Assembly: GCF_041361345.1 (NCBI RefSeq) | Contig: NZ_JBGKAD010000001.1 | Coordinates: 558,001 to 622,000, forward strand | DNA: 64,000 bases | Direction: 5' to 3' | Origin: Halobaculum sp. MBLA0147 | GTDB lineage: Archaea > Halobacteriota > Halobacteria > Halobacteriales > Haloferacaceae | Shown here: positions 8,647 through 16,292 of the stretch, one piece after another | Layout: every line of letters begins with the position of its first letter | Numbering within the stretch: the first letter of the stretch is position 1 | The notes under the pieces: model-generated | The model's database searches: none | Seen by the model: only the letters and a program-made list of their open reading frames with translations | What the model was told of the DNA's origin: nothing | Position numbers and translations under genes: made by a program

Positions 8647-9171
8647 TCACACCTCCTGGCGTTCGGCGACGGCCGCCTCCAACTCCGAGAGCGCACACCG
8701 GGCGATCTGTTCTTTGACCGCACGGCGATCCCCGTCGAACTCGTGGCGCGTCACCGCACAGCCGGACTCGAGGGTCCCCCACGGAGCGGCGTGGGCGACG
8801 CCGACGAAGACGGTCCCGACGGGTGTCGCCTCCGTCCCACCGCCGGGCCCCGCGACACCCGTCGTCGCGACCCCCCAGTCCGTGTCGGCGGTGTCGCGCA
8901 CCGCTCGTGCCATCGCCCGTGCGACGTGCGCCGAGACGGCACCGTGCTCGTCCAGTGTCTCCCGCGGGACGGCCAACTCCGCGCGCTTGGCGTCGTAGGA
9001 GTAGGTGACCAGCGAGCGGTCGAAGTAGTCGCTGGAGCCGGGCACGTCCGTCACCAGCGACCCGACCAACCCGCCGGTACACGACTCCGCGACGGCGAGC
9101 GTCTCGTCTGCCTCCCGCAACGCCTCGCCGACCCGCCGTTCGACCGGCGGCTCGGACGCGAACTGATCCAT
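8647..9171 (-). CDS. pncC: CinA C-terminal domain / nicotinamide-nucleotide amidohydrolase
   Basis: A 174-aa stand-alone CinA-C protein. The motif AESCTGGLVGSLVTDVPG (about residues 27-44) holds the catalytic serine region, and GVAGPGGGTEATPVGTV is the second conserved block. The family deamidates nicotinamide mononucleotide to nicotinate mononucleotide in NAD salvage. The damage-inducible N-terminal CinA domain is absent, which is usual for archaea. It is transcribed divergently from the aminotransferase. Confidence 0.88.
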   Translation of the reverse strand: MDQFASEPPVERRVGEALREADETLAVAESCTGGLVGSLVTDVPGSSDYFDRSLVTYSYDAKRAELAVPRETLDEHGAVSAHVARAMARAVRDTADTDWGVATTGVAGPGGGTEATPVGTVFVGVAHAAPWGTLESGCAVTRHEFDGDRRAVKEQIARCALSELEAAVAERQEV

Positions 9172-9319
9172 ACGTCAGATCCAAGCGGCAGCGACCTAAG
9201 TGCGGCGGGCCACTGGCTGGTCGGTGTCTCCGTAGAGCCATCGGTCCACCGGGAGAGGCGACGCTCGTGCCAGTCGGTGGACCGGGAGAGTGAAACCGCG
9301 CCGGGACGCACGCCCGAGC

Positions 9320-10441
9320 GTGCAGTACGACCGGCCACAGTTCCAGCACGTGCTGTCGTACGCCGCCGACGCCGACCACGACGTGGTCGACACCGTCTCG
9401 GGGAACCCCGACTGGGACCCGCCAGAGTCGCTCCGGACGGGGTTGGCCGAGTACGCCGAAGAACCCACCGAGCAGTTCCAGTACCCGCCCAGCGAGGGCC
9501 TCGACGAACTCCGGACGGAGATCGCGACCCGACGCGGCGTCGACCGCGAGCGCGTCGTCGTCACCAACGGGGCCGGCGAGGCGAACTACCTCGCGTTGGC
9601 GGCGGCTCTCGACGCCGCCGACGGGGACGAGGTGGTACTCACCGATCCGGTGTACCCGTACTACCCCGCGAAGGCGAAACTGCTCGACGCGACGCCGCGA
9701 TCCGTCCCGACCGCCCCCGACGGCTCGCTCGTCGTCGAGCGGTTCGCGGAGGTGATCGGCCCGGAGACGGCCGTCGTCGTCCTCAACACCCCGAACAACC
9801 CGACCGGGGCGGTGTACGACCCCGACACCGTCGCGGCCGTCGCCGAACTGGCGGCCGACGCCGACGCGACGCTCGTCGTCGACGAGGTGTACCACCACTT
9901 CGACTACTCGGGCCGGTTCGAGAGTGCGCTGACGATGGCGGAGGTCCGCGAGACGGTCGCCGTCACCTGTTCGTTCTCGAAGTCGCTCGCGATCACCGGC
10001 TTCCGCGTCGGCTACACGGTGTTGCCCGAGCGATTGGTCGACCACGCGACCACGCGACACATGCTCGTCAACGTCACCGCCTCGCGTCCGGCGCAGGCCG
10101 CCGTCCTGCGTGCGCTGCGCGAGACTGGGCCGGCGTACTACGAGCAGACACGGGCGACGCTCCGCGAGCGGGTCGCGACGTTCTGTGACGCCCTCGACGC
10201 GGCCGGGTTCGCGTACACCGACCCGGACGGTGCCTTCTACGTGCTGGCGAAGGTGGACGGGCTCCCGGGGACGATGGCGAACACCGAGCGGCTGATCGAC
10301 GAGGCCGGCGTCGCGCCGATGCCAGGCGCGACGTTCGGCGAGGCGTACGCGGACTGGTTCCGGTTCGCGCTCGTCACGCCACGCGTGGAGACCGCGGCCG
10401 AACGACTCCGGGAGTGGGCCGACGCCCGCGACGCGGTGTAG
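9320..10441 (+). CDS. Class I/II PLP-dependent aminotransferase
   Basis: A fold-type I aminotransferase of about 373 aa. Visible signatures are VTNGAGEANYLALA (cofactor phosphate region), NTPNNPTGAVYD, VDEVYHHF and the PLP-lysine motif SFSKSLAITGFRVGY. The C-terminal arginine for the substrate carboxylate lies in WFRFALVTPR. The start is probably GTG 9320 (VQYDRPQFQHVL), which matches the usual length; GTG 9290 would add ten arginine-rich residues. The amino donor is unknown; aspartate, alanine and aromatic substrates are all possible in this family. Confidence 0.88.
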   Translation: MQYDRPQFQHVLSYAADADHDVVDTVSGNPDWDPPESLRTGLAEYAEEPTEQFQYPPSEGLDELRTEIATRRGVDRERVVVTNGAGEANYLALAAALDAADGDEVVLTDPVYPYYPAKAKLLDATPRSVPTAPDGSLVVERFAEVIGPETAVVVLNTPNNPTGAVYDPDTVAAVAELAADADATLVVDEVYHHFDYSGRFESALTMAEVRETVAVTCSFSKSLAITGFRVGYTVLPERLVDHATTRHMLVNVTASRPAQAAVLRALRETGPAYYEQTRATLRERVATFCDALDAAGFAYTDPDGAFYVLAKVDGLPGTMANTERLIDEAGVAPMPGATFGEAYADWFRFALVTPRVETAAERLREWADARDAV

Positions 10442-10538
10442 TCGTGGCAGAACGGCGTCGTCTGCCGAGACGGTGCCGTCTCGGCGGTCGGCGAGCGACA
10501 CCGACGAGTTGACGAGTTCGGACGCGCAACGAGTGCGT

Positions 10539-11801
10539 ATGGACGACATCGACGTGGAGCCCGTGTCGGAGATCGACGACTCCACGGACGAGACGGCCCC
10601 CTCCCGAGTCGGCGCGGCGATCCAGATGTCCGGCGACGAGGACCCCGGGGACGACGATCTCGAGACGACCGTCGACGGGGAGGCGTTGGTGACGACCGAC
10701 ACCCCCGAGTACGTGCTGTACGGCGGGAAGGGTGGCGTCGGGAAGACGACCTGCTCGGCGGCGACGGCGCTAGCCAGCGCCGCGAGCGGGACGCCGACGC
10801 TCGTCGTCTCGACGGACCCAGCCCACTCGCTGTCCGACACCCTCCAGGCCGAGATCCCGCCGGAGCCGGCCCGCATCCGCGAGGACGTACCGCTGTACGC
10901 CGCCGAGATCGACCCCGATCAGGCCGTCGAAGAGGGGATGTTCGGCGCCGGGATGGCCGGCGGTGGTGCCGGCGGGAGCGGAGCGGACGGGAGCGGACCA
11001 GGTGGTGGTGGTGCAGGCGGTGGTGGAGAGGGCGGCGCCGGTGCCGGCGCGGCGGCTGGGAACCCGCTGGGTGGCCTGGGGCAGTTGGGTGACGCCGCCG
11101 GCGAGGGACCGATGGCGGGACTGCTCGACGGCTCGATGCCCGGTGCGGACGAGGCGGCCGCGATGCGGCAGCTGCTCGAACACCTCGACGACCCGCGGTT
11201 CGACCGCGTCGTCGTCGACACCGCACCGACCGGCCACACGCTGCGACTGCTCCAGCTCCCGGAACTGCTCGACTCGATGGTCGGGCGCGTGGTGAAGCTC
11301 CGCCAGCAGTTCTCCGGGATGATGGACGGCGTGAAGGGGATGTTCGGGATGGGCGACGACGAGGACGTCCCGGAGCCGGACTTGGACGAGTTGCGCGACC
11401 GGATCGAGCGGCTCCGTGCGACGCTGCGGGACCCCGACCAGACGGACTTCCGAGTCGTGATGGTGCCCGAGGAGATGAGCGTCGTCGAGTCTGAGCGGCT
11501 CGTCGAGCGGCTCGACGAGTTCGAGATCCCGGTGAACACGCTGGTCGTCAACCGGGTGATGGAGGACCCAGAGGACGTGGCCGGCTCGGAGACGACCGAC
11601 GTGGGCTTGGACGAGGAGTGGGTCGTCACGCCGTCGCTGGACTCCTGTGAGTTCTGTCAGCGGCGGTGGGACGTGCAACGCGACGCGCTCCGGCGGGCCT
11701 CGGACCTCTACCGCGGTCGCGAGGTGAAACGCGTCCCGCTGTTGGCCGAGGAAGTCCGCGGCGAGGACGCGCTGGGTGTCGTCGCCGCCTGTCTGGCGTG
11801 A
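10539..11801 (+). CDS. ArsA/Get3-family ATPase (single domain)
   Basis: A 420-aa P-loop ATPase of the ArsA/Get3 (TRC40) group. The deviant Walker A motif GGKGGVGKTT lies near residue 65, DPAHSLSD is the switch I region, and DTAPTGHTLRLLQLP is the switch II/A-loop. The CxxC zinc or dimerisation motif is present as CEFC near the C-terminus, as in Get3. Only one ATPase domain is present. A Gly/Ala-rich insert of roughly 45 residues, flanked by methionines, interrupts the client-binding region. ATG 10539 is preferred over the longer 10473 start. No arsenic genes are nearby, so a targeting or metallochaperone role fits better than arsenite efflux. Confidence 0.88.
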   Translation: MDDIDVEPVSEIDDSTDETAPSRVGAAIQMSGDEDPGDDDLETTVDGEALVTTDTPEYVLYGGKGGVGKTTCSAATALASAASGTPTLVVSTDPAHSLSDTLQAEIPPEPARIREDVPLYAAEIDPDQAVEEGMFGAGMAGGGAGGSGADGSGPGGGGAGGGGEGGAGAGAAAGNPLGGLGQLGDAAGEGPMAGLLDGSMPGADEAAAMRQLLEHLDDPRFDRVVVDTAPTGHTLRLLQLPELLDSMVGRVVKLRQQFSGMMDGVKGMFGMGDDEDVPEPDLDELRDRIERLRATLRDPDQTDFRVVMVPEEMSVVESERLVERLDEFEIPVNTLVVNRVMEDPEDVAGSETTDVGLDEEWVVTPSLDSCEFCQRRWDVQRDALRRASDLYRGREVKRVPLLAEEVRGEDALGVVAACLA

Positions 11802-11853
11802 GGCGGCGAGACGCGTGACGAGGCGGTGCGTCTGGCCCGACCGCCGCCGATCG

Positions 11854-12339
11854 CTAGAGTGACGGGGCGTCGGTGGCTGTCGTGGCGGTGCCTTCCGTGC
11901 TGGTGTCGTGGTCGGCGAGTCGACGTGTCCACCCGTCGGGGAGTGTGGGTGTCTCGACGAGCGTGAACTGGAGGTTCGTGAGCCCGTCGAGTGTCGTCTC
12001 CCGTTCGTCGGGTGTCATCGCGTACTCGTCACAGGGTGTGCCGACGGGGTAGCGTGGTGCCTCGGGGAGTCTGTCGGGTTCACCCGTCGCGGCTGCTTGC
12101 ACGTCGCCGATCGCCTCGGCGACGACGCAGAGGACGTGCTGGAGTTGTGTCGGCGGGACGAACCCGCTGGCTGCGAGTCTGTCGCGGATCTCCTCGGTCG
12201 CGGTGTGGAGCTCCCTCGTGCGGTACTGCGGCAGCTGGAGCAGGCGGAGTGTCTCCAGGTGGGTGTCGTAGCTGTCGAGCAGTGGCTGTACTCCGGTCGT
12301 CCCGTCATCCTTTTCAGACGGAGAATCGTTCGAACACAT
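11854..12339 (-). CDS. Haloarchaeal protein of unknown function
   Basis: A 161-aa soluble acidic protein with a helical central part (about 25-95, TRELHTATEEIRDRLAASGF and LQHVLCVVAEAIGDVQAA) and a Thr/Asp-rich tail. The start ATG 12339 begins MCSNDSPSEKDD; longer starts add a segment with different composition. It converges with the ArsA gene and lies at the left border of the low-GC toxin island. No family is recognised. Confidence 0.55.
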   Translation of the reverse strand: MCSNDSPSEKDDGTTGVQPLLDSYDTHLETLRLLQLPQYRTRELHTATEEIRDRLAASGFVPPTQLQHVLCVVAEAIGDVQAAATGEPDRLPEAPRYPVGTPCDEYAMTPDERETTLDGLTNLQFTLVETPTLPDGWTRRLADHDTSTEGTATTATDAPSL

Positions 12340-12595
12340 TGTCGTGGACTCCCACGACACTGCGGAGGTAGGGTGCGCCACCACCCTGCCACTTTGCTGC
12401 AGTGACGACCTCGCAGTGTCGTGTCTCGGTGTTGTACAGGGGTGTTGTTAATAGCTACGGTCGTGTTGGGATTAGCCGTGCGTGTGCGGTGACTCGCAGT
12501 CGTCGCCGAGTGATGGCTGGTTTCACTCCACTTCTGGATCCACACTTAGAGGGAAGAATCAAGTTACGCCCGCACACAGCCATCGGTAAGAGACG
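12340..12595. other. Intergenic region upstream of the toxin gene
   Basis: About 256 bp with clearly lower GC than the chromosome around it. It contains AT-rich stretches (TGTTGTTAATAGC near 12444 and AATCAAGTTACG near 12558) that could serve as promoter elements for the toxin gene at 12596. No convincing ORF is seen. The composition change marks the left edge of the accessory island. Confidence 0.45.
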
Positions 12596-13879
12596 ATGGG
12601 ACACCAGGCACTGCGCGACCGAGGGAAGGCACCCGAGGCGGACAGTGGACAGTCCAACGAGAGCGACGGCCCACAACGATGGCCGTCGCGCGCCAGCGTT
12701 GGTCCGACTACCGTTGGCCCGACGACGAAAGAAGACATCGAGGAGTACTACGGCCGGGAGATCTCGAGCGTCGACGAGCTCCAGGAACTCCAGCGGCTGG
12801 AGAAGGGGTACGGCGGGCAGGTTCTGCGGTGGATCGACGAGGGGATGCCCATCGGCGCGATGGGTCACAAGACCAAGATGCAGCGGTTCCGCGAGCGAAA
12901 GGGAACCCCGATTCCCTGGGACATCGAGCACTTCAACCGCCTCTCGCGGATGGACAACACCGGCAAGGTCAACAGAGATCGGCGTCGTGGGCCCGACGGC
13001 GACACCGGCGTCCCCGACTCCGTGCGCGAGGTACTCTCGTCACCCGGCCGGTCGCTCGATCCGGCGGTCCAGCGTGCCGTCGAAGACCGGATGGGCGAGT
13101 CGTTCGACGACGTGCGGGTTCACACTGGCCCGAAGGCAGCCGAAGCGGCCGACGAGATCGACGCGCGGGCATTCACCGTCGGCACCCACGTCGTGTTCGG
13201 TGCCGGCGAGTACGATCCCGAATCGGCCGAGGGGCAACACGTCTTGGTCCACGAGTTGGCGCACGTTCGCCAGCAGACGGGCGGGGCGGTGTCACTGCTC
13301 CCGCGTGACGCCGAACTCGATCCAGAGGTCGCTGGAACTGTCGGTCAGGGTCCGCGGGAGAGTGGTGCGACGGTCCAGCGTCTCCTCGCCGGGAGCGCAC
13401 TCGGCGTCGACGCGCTGGGTGCCACGCCCGTGTACCTCCAGCGGTCCGAACGACAGCCACGGCGCGACAACGGCGAATTCGGCGAGATCGACTGGGGGGA
13501 GTGCGAGGAGAAGCGGTTCGGTCGACAGCGGCGGCCGGAGTACGACGAACCGGGACAGAGACGTGAAGTCTGGGAACGTGCCAAGCGGAAGGCAGACAAC
13601 GGCGTTGTCGTGGACCCGAACACACGTCAACCACTGGGCACGTTCGAGGATTACGGTGACTCGTGGGAGATGGGCCACAAACCGGGTCGCGAGTACCGGT
13701 ACCTCGTGGATTACTACCTTCTCGGTGTAATATCTGAGGAAGAATTCCTGTCCGAGTATCATGACCCAGAACACTATCGCCCCGAGGCCCCTAGCGCAAA
13801 CAGGAGTCATGAGTTCGAAGAGGAAGGAGAGTATTGGGCGGACAAGTGGGGCGATCTGGAGGAACACAAAGATGACTGA
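12596..13879 (+). CDS. Polymorphic toxin: DUF4157 (eCIS-core) plus GH-E nuclease domain
   Basis: A 427-aa modular protein. Residues about 40-130 form a conserved-looking haloarchaeal N-terminal region (VLRWIDEGMPIGAMGHKTK). Residues about 138-232 match DUF4157/eCIS_core, with SLDPAVQRAVEDRMGESFDD and the metal-binding motif HVLVHELAHVRQQTGG. A variable linker follows. The C-terminus (about 355-427) is a GH-E-type HNH/Endo VII superfamily nuclease, with WEMGHKPGREYRYLVDYYL and NRSHEFEEE giving the conserved G-H and E residues. DUF4157 proteins are known as cargo-associated modules of contractile injection systems and as N-terminal parts of polymorphic toxins. No injection-system genes lie in the window. 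The stop codon overlaps the start of an ankyrin gene, as expected for a toxin with its immunity protein. Confidence 0.85.
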   Translation: MGHQALRDRGKAPEADSGQSNESDGPQRWPSRASVGPTTVGPTTKEDIEEYYGREISSVDELQELQRLEKGYGGQVLRWIDEGMPIGAMGHKTKMQRFRERKGTPIPWDIEHFNRLSRMDNTGKVNRDRRRGPDGDTGVPDSVREVLSSPGRSLDPAVQRAVEDRMGESFDDVRVHTGPKAAEAADEIDARAFTVGTHVVFGAGEYDPESAEGQHVLVHELAHVRQQTGGAVSLLPRDAELDPEVAGTVGQGPRESGATVQRLLAGSALGVDALGATPVYLQRSERQPRRDNGEFGEIDWGECEEKRFGRQRRPEYDEPGQRREVWERAKRKADNGVVVDPNTRQPLGTFEDYGDSWEMGHKPGREYRYLVDYYLLGVISEEEFLSEYHDPEHYRPEAPSANRSHEFEEEGEYWADKWGDLEEHKDD

Positions 13880-14375
13880 CGAGAGTGACGATTTGTACCG
13901 AAGCACTGAGATCGAATCTGCAATCCGTCGGGGGGACAAACCGGAGTACGACGAACTGATCGACGACACTGATCTCGATCACAGATCTGGAAACGGCAGC
14001 ACGTTGCTCCACAAGGCGACCATCGCAGGGGAACGTGAAATTGTCGCAGATCTCATCGAACGGGGAATCGACATCGACGCAGTGAACGACGCTGGCAAGA
14101 CGGCACTTCACAGGGCAATAGAGGAGGGGTACGTCGATATTGCCCACGATCTGCTCGACAACGGCGCACGAGTGGATATCGGAGACGTGTACGAGGTAGA
14201 ACCTCTCCTCCACGCGGTAGCGGAGTCGTACTACGATCTCGCCGAACGGATTCTGGAACGCGGTGGTGATCCAACCCACGAGAACGTAGCCGATATCAGT
14301 CCACTGAGTCACGCTCGGGAGGTGAAGTCGCAAGAGTACGTCGACCTTCTGGAAGCGTACGTCGATCAAGAGTAA
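13872..14375 (+). CDS. Ankyrin-repeat protein 1, candidate immunity protein
   Basis: A 167-aa protein with about four ankyrin repeats, each with the pattern GNGSTLLHKATIAGEREIVADLIERGIDID. The ATG at 13872 overlaps the toxin stop (ATGACTGA), so translation is coupled to the toxin gene. Ankyrin proteins are established immunity proteins in bacterial polymorphic-toxin loci. The neutralisation of the GH-E nuclease is inferred from position. It starts MTDESDDLYRSTEIESAIRR, the same N-terminus as the two following paralogues. Confidence 0.8.
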   Translation: MTDESDDLYRSTEIESAIRRGDKPEYDELIDDTDLDHRSGNGSTLLHKATIAGEREIVADLIERGIDIDAVNDAGKTALHRAIEEGYVDIAHDLLDNGARVDIGDVYEVEPLLHAVAESYYDLAERILERGGDPTHENVADISPLSHAREVKSQEYVDLLEAYVDQE

Positions 14376-14456
14376 CCGTAACACGGGGTGAAGCTGCCAT
14401 CAGAAGATGATTGATTCGACACGAAGAGCAAACTGCGTTCGAAGAAGCCGAACGAG

Positions 14457-14966
14457 ATGACTGACGACAGAGACGACCTGTACCGTCGTACCGACATCGA
14501 ATCGGCTATCGTACAGGGCGACAAGGCGAAATACGACGAACTGATCGACGACGCCAACCTCGACCACAGAGGTGGAGGCAACAACACACTACTCCACGAA
14601 GCGACGATTATGGGTCGGACAGAGATCGTCGCGGATCTCTTGGAGCGTGGAATCGATATCGACGCAGTGAACGACGGTGGGAAAACCGTACTCCACCGTG
14701 CGATCGAAGAGGATTACCCAGAGATCGCTCACACACTGTTGGACAACGGCGCCCGCGTGGACATAGCCGACGTATTCGAGTGTGAGCCACTTCAACGAGC
14801 CGTTTCCAACACGTACTACGACCTGACCGAGCGCATTCTCGAACGAGGCGGCGACCCGACTCACGAGAACGAAGTCGGAATCAGCCCACTGAGCCTCGCA
14901 CGCGAAGGGTGGCCACAGAAGTACGTCGACCTCCTCGAATCCTACGCCGACGAGGACGACAGGTAA
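14457..14966 (+). CDS. Ankyrin-repeat protein 2, candidate immunity paralogue
   Basis: A 169-aa paralogue of the preceding gene, with the same N-terminus (MTDDRDDLYRRTDIESAI) and about four ankyrin repeats. It starts 81 nt after the first copy. It shares a stretch of nearly 50 identical nucleotides with the third copy (about 14610-14657 versus 15205-15252), which points to recent duplication or gene conversion. It is probably an additional or orphan immunity gene against related toxin variants. Confidence 0.8.
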   Translation: MTDDRDDLYRRTDIESAIVQGDKAKYDELIDDANLDHRGGGNNTLLHEATIMGRTEIVADLLERGIDIDAVNDGGKTVLHRAIEEDYPEIAHTLLDNGARVDIADVFECEPLQRAVSNTYYDLTERILERGGDPTHENEVGISPLSLAREGWPQKYVDLLESYADEDDR

Positions 14967-15051
14967 TATCGAGCTACAGAGACCGAGAACCTCGCCAACC
15001 GCTCGAATCCTCCAGTTTAGTGGACCTCGACGCAGACACAAAAACACAGAG

Positions 15052-15561
15052 ATGACTGACAACAGAGACGACCTGTACCGGAGCACAGAGATCGAATCGG
15101 CAATCATCCAGGGAAACAGATCGAGGTACGACGAACTGATCGACGACGCCGACCTCGATCACAGATCCGGAAACGGCAGCACGCTGCTCCACAAAGCGAC
15201 GACTATGGGTCGGACAGAGATCGTCGCGGATCTCTTGGAGCGTGGAATCGACATCGATGCGGTAGACGACGGTGGGAGAACGGCACTCCACTGTGCCGTC
15301 GAGAAAGACTACGAGGAAATCGCGCTCCGACTGCTCGAATATGGTGCCAGAGTAGACATCGACGACGTGTACGGCGCACGTGCGCTCCAGAAAGCGGTCT
15401 CGAACGCGAACTACGAGCTCGCCGAAGCTCTCCTTGAACACGGTGCCGATCCGACCCACGAGAACGAGGCCGACATCAGTCCACTCCACATCGCACGCCG
15501 TGCCGACGCAGATCGCTACATCGAACTGCTCGAATCCTACGTCGATGGGGAAGATGCGTGA
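15052..15561 (+). CDS. Ankyrin-repeat protein 3, candidate immunity paralogue
   Basis: A 169-aa third paralogue, MTDNRDDLYRSTEIESAI at the N-terminus and four ankyrin-type repeats (LLEHGADPTHENEADISPLH near the end). It lies 85 nt after copy 2. Its TGA stop at 15559-15561 overlaps a GTG of a small downstream ORF. The role in immunity is inferred from the locus. Confidence 0.8.
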   Translation: MTDNRDDLYRSTEIESAIIQGNRSRYDELIDDADLDHRSGNGSTLLHKATTMGRTEIVADLLERGIDIDAVDDGGRTALHCAVEKDYEEIALRLLEYGARVDIDDVYGARALQKAVSNANYELAEALLEHGADPTHENEADISPLHIARRADADRYIELLESYVDGEDA

Positions 15562-15722
15562 CACGCGTCGAAGGGCACCGCAGATCGAACTCGAACCTTC
15601 TTTCGGTATCACGGGTCTCTGGAGAGCAGAGACGTACATCACACTCGGCCTCGCCGGCCGAACACGTGGACGAGGGAAGCGGCGAGGTGACTGCCGATGT
15701 CGACGACGGTGACTGCAGGTGA
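15558..15722 (+). CDS. Possible 54-aa coupled small protein
   Basis: This short frame starts at GTG 15558, overlapping the ankyrin-3 stop by four bases (GTGA), and ends with a TGA at 15720-15722 that overlaps the GTG start of the SUKH gene in the same way. Double GTGA overlap would be unusual by chance. The N-terminal half is Arg/Ser-rich and the C-terminal half is acidic (HVDEGSGEVTADVDDGDC). No family is recognised. It may be a real coupled peptide or the eroded remainder of another immunity gene. Confidence 0.35.
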   Translation: MTRVEGHRRSNSNLLSVSRVSGEQRRTSHSASPAEHVDEGSGEVTADVDDGDCR

Positions 15723-16192
15723 ACGAGAGAGACCAGTCACTCGGTGAACGGGTGGTACACCGATTGAGCGAGAGCGGACTTGCAGAGTCGGACGAGTTCG
15801 TGGGCTGTTCGGAGGGAGAGATCCGGGCACTCGAAGACGAATTCGGTGTCGACCTCCCGGCGGCCTACGAGTCGTGCCTTCGGTACATCGGGCGAGACTC
15901 ACAGACACTGTTCACAGGTGAGAACTTCACCGTCGACACACTGCCTGCACAGAGACAACTCGCCGAACAGCGACTCACCGAGTGGAATGTCGACTTCTCG
16001 TTCGACGATACGGAGTTCGTCTTCTTCGGTAATCAGGGGTATGCGTTCCTCTTCTTCGACACCGAAGAGGGCCCCGACCCACCTGTCTACTCTCTCGTTG
16101 CAGGTGACCCGCCGAGTCGGGAGGCGGAGTCCTTCTCACGGTGGCTTCTAGAGCGAGTGGACCGCCACATACGGGTCCGTACGGACGAGTAA
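15719..16192 (+). CDS. SUKH (SMI1/KNR4) superfamily protein, candidate immunity protein
   Basis: A 157-aa protein with the SUKH pattern: an N-terminal helix followed by GCSEGEIRALEDEFGVDLPAAY, then beta strands (FVFFGNQGYAFLFFDT) and a C-terminal helix (FSRWLLERVDRH). SUKH proteins are widespread immunity proteins of nuclease toxins in polymorphic-toxin systems. Its place after three ankyrin genes in the same orientation as the GH-E toxin supports an immunity-array reading. The start GTG 15719 overlaps the stop of the short upstream ORF. Confidence 0.8.
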   Translation: MNERDQSLGERVVHRLSESGLAESDEFVGCSEGEIRALEDEFGVDLPAAYESCLRYIGRDSQTLFTGENFTVDTLPAQRQLAEQRLTEWNVDFSFDDTEFVFFGNQGYAFLFFDTEEGPDPPVYSLVAGDPPSREAESFSRWLLERVDRHIRVRTDE

Positions 16193-16196
16193 GCTA

Positions 16197-16214
16197 ACCC
16201 ACCGCTAAGTGGGT
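16197..16214. terminator. Hairpin between convergent SUKH and YcaO genes, possibly an IS200/IS605 scar
   Basis: ACCCAC, loop CGCTAA, GTGGGT form a 6-bp stem just after the SUKH stop, followed by GGGCTTTC. On the other strand this reads GAAAGCCCACCCACTTAG, which resembles the terminal hairpins of haloarchaeal IS200/IS605 elements. It may work as a terminator, or mark the right edge of the accessory island. Confidence 0.35.
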
Positions 16215-16292
16215 GGGCTTTCAGCGTGGACACCCGTTCTGACCTCTGATGAGGTAGGCGAATACTCGCCGTTCACCGACCCATCTCTACGA

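Noticed and set aside
12015..12545. 176-aa minus-strand ORF in the gap before the toxin
   Set aside because: Overlaps the better-supported 11854-12339 gene in another frame and is rich in His/Thr/Arg without a known motif.
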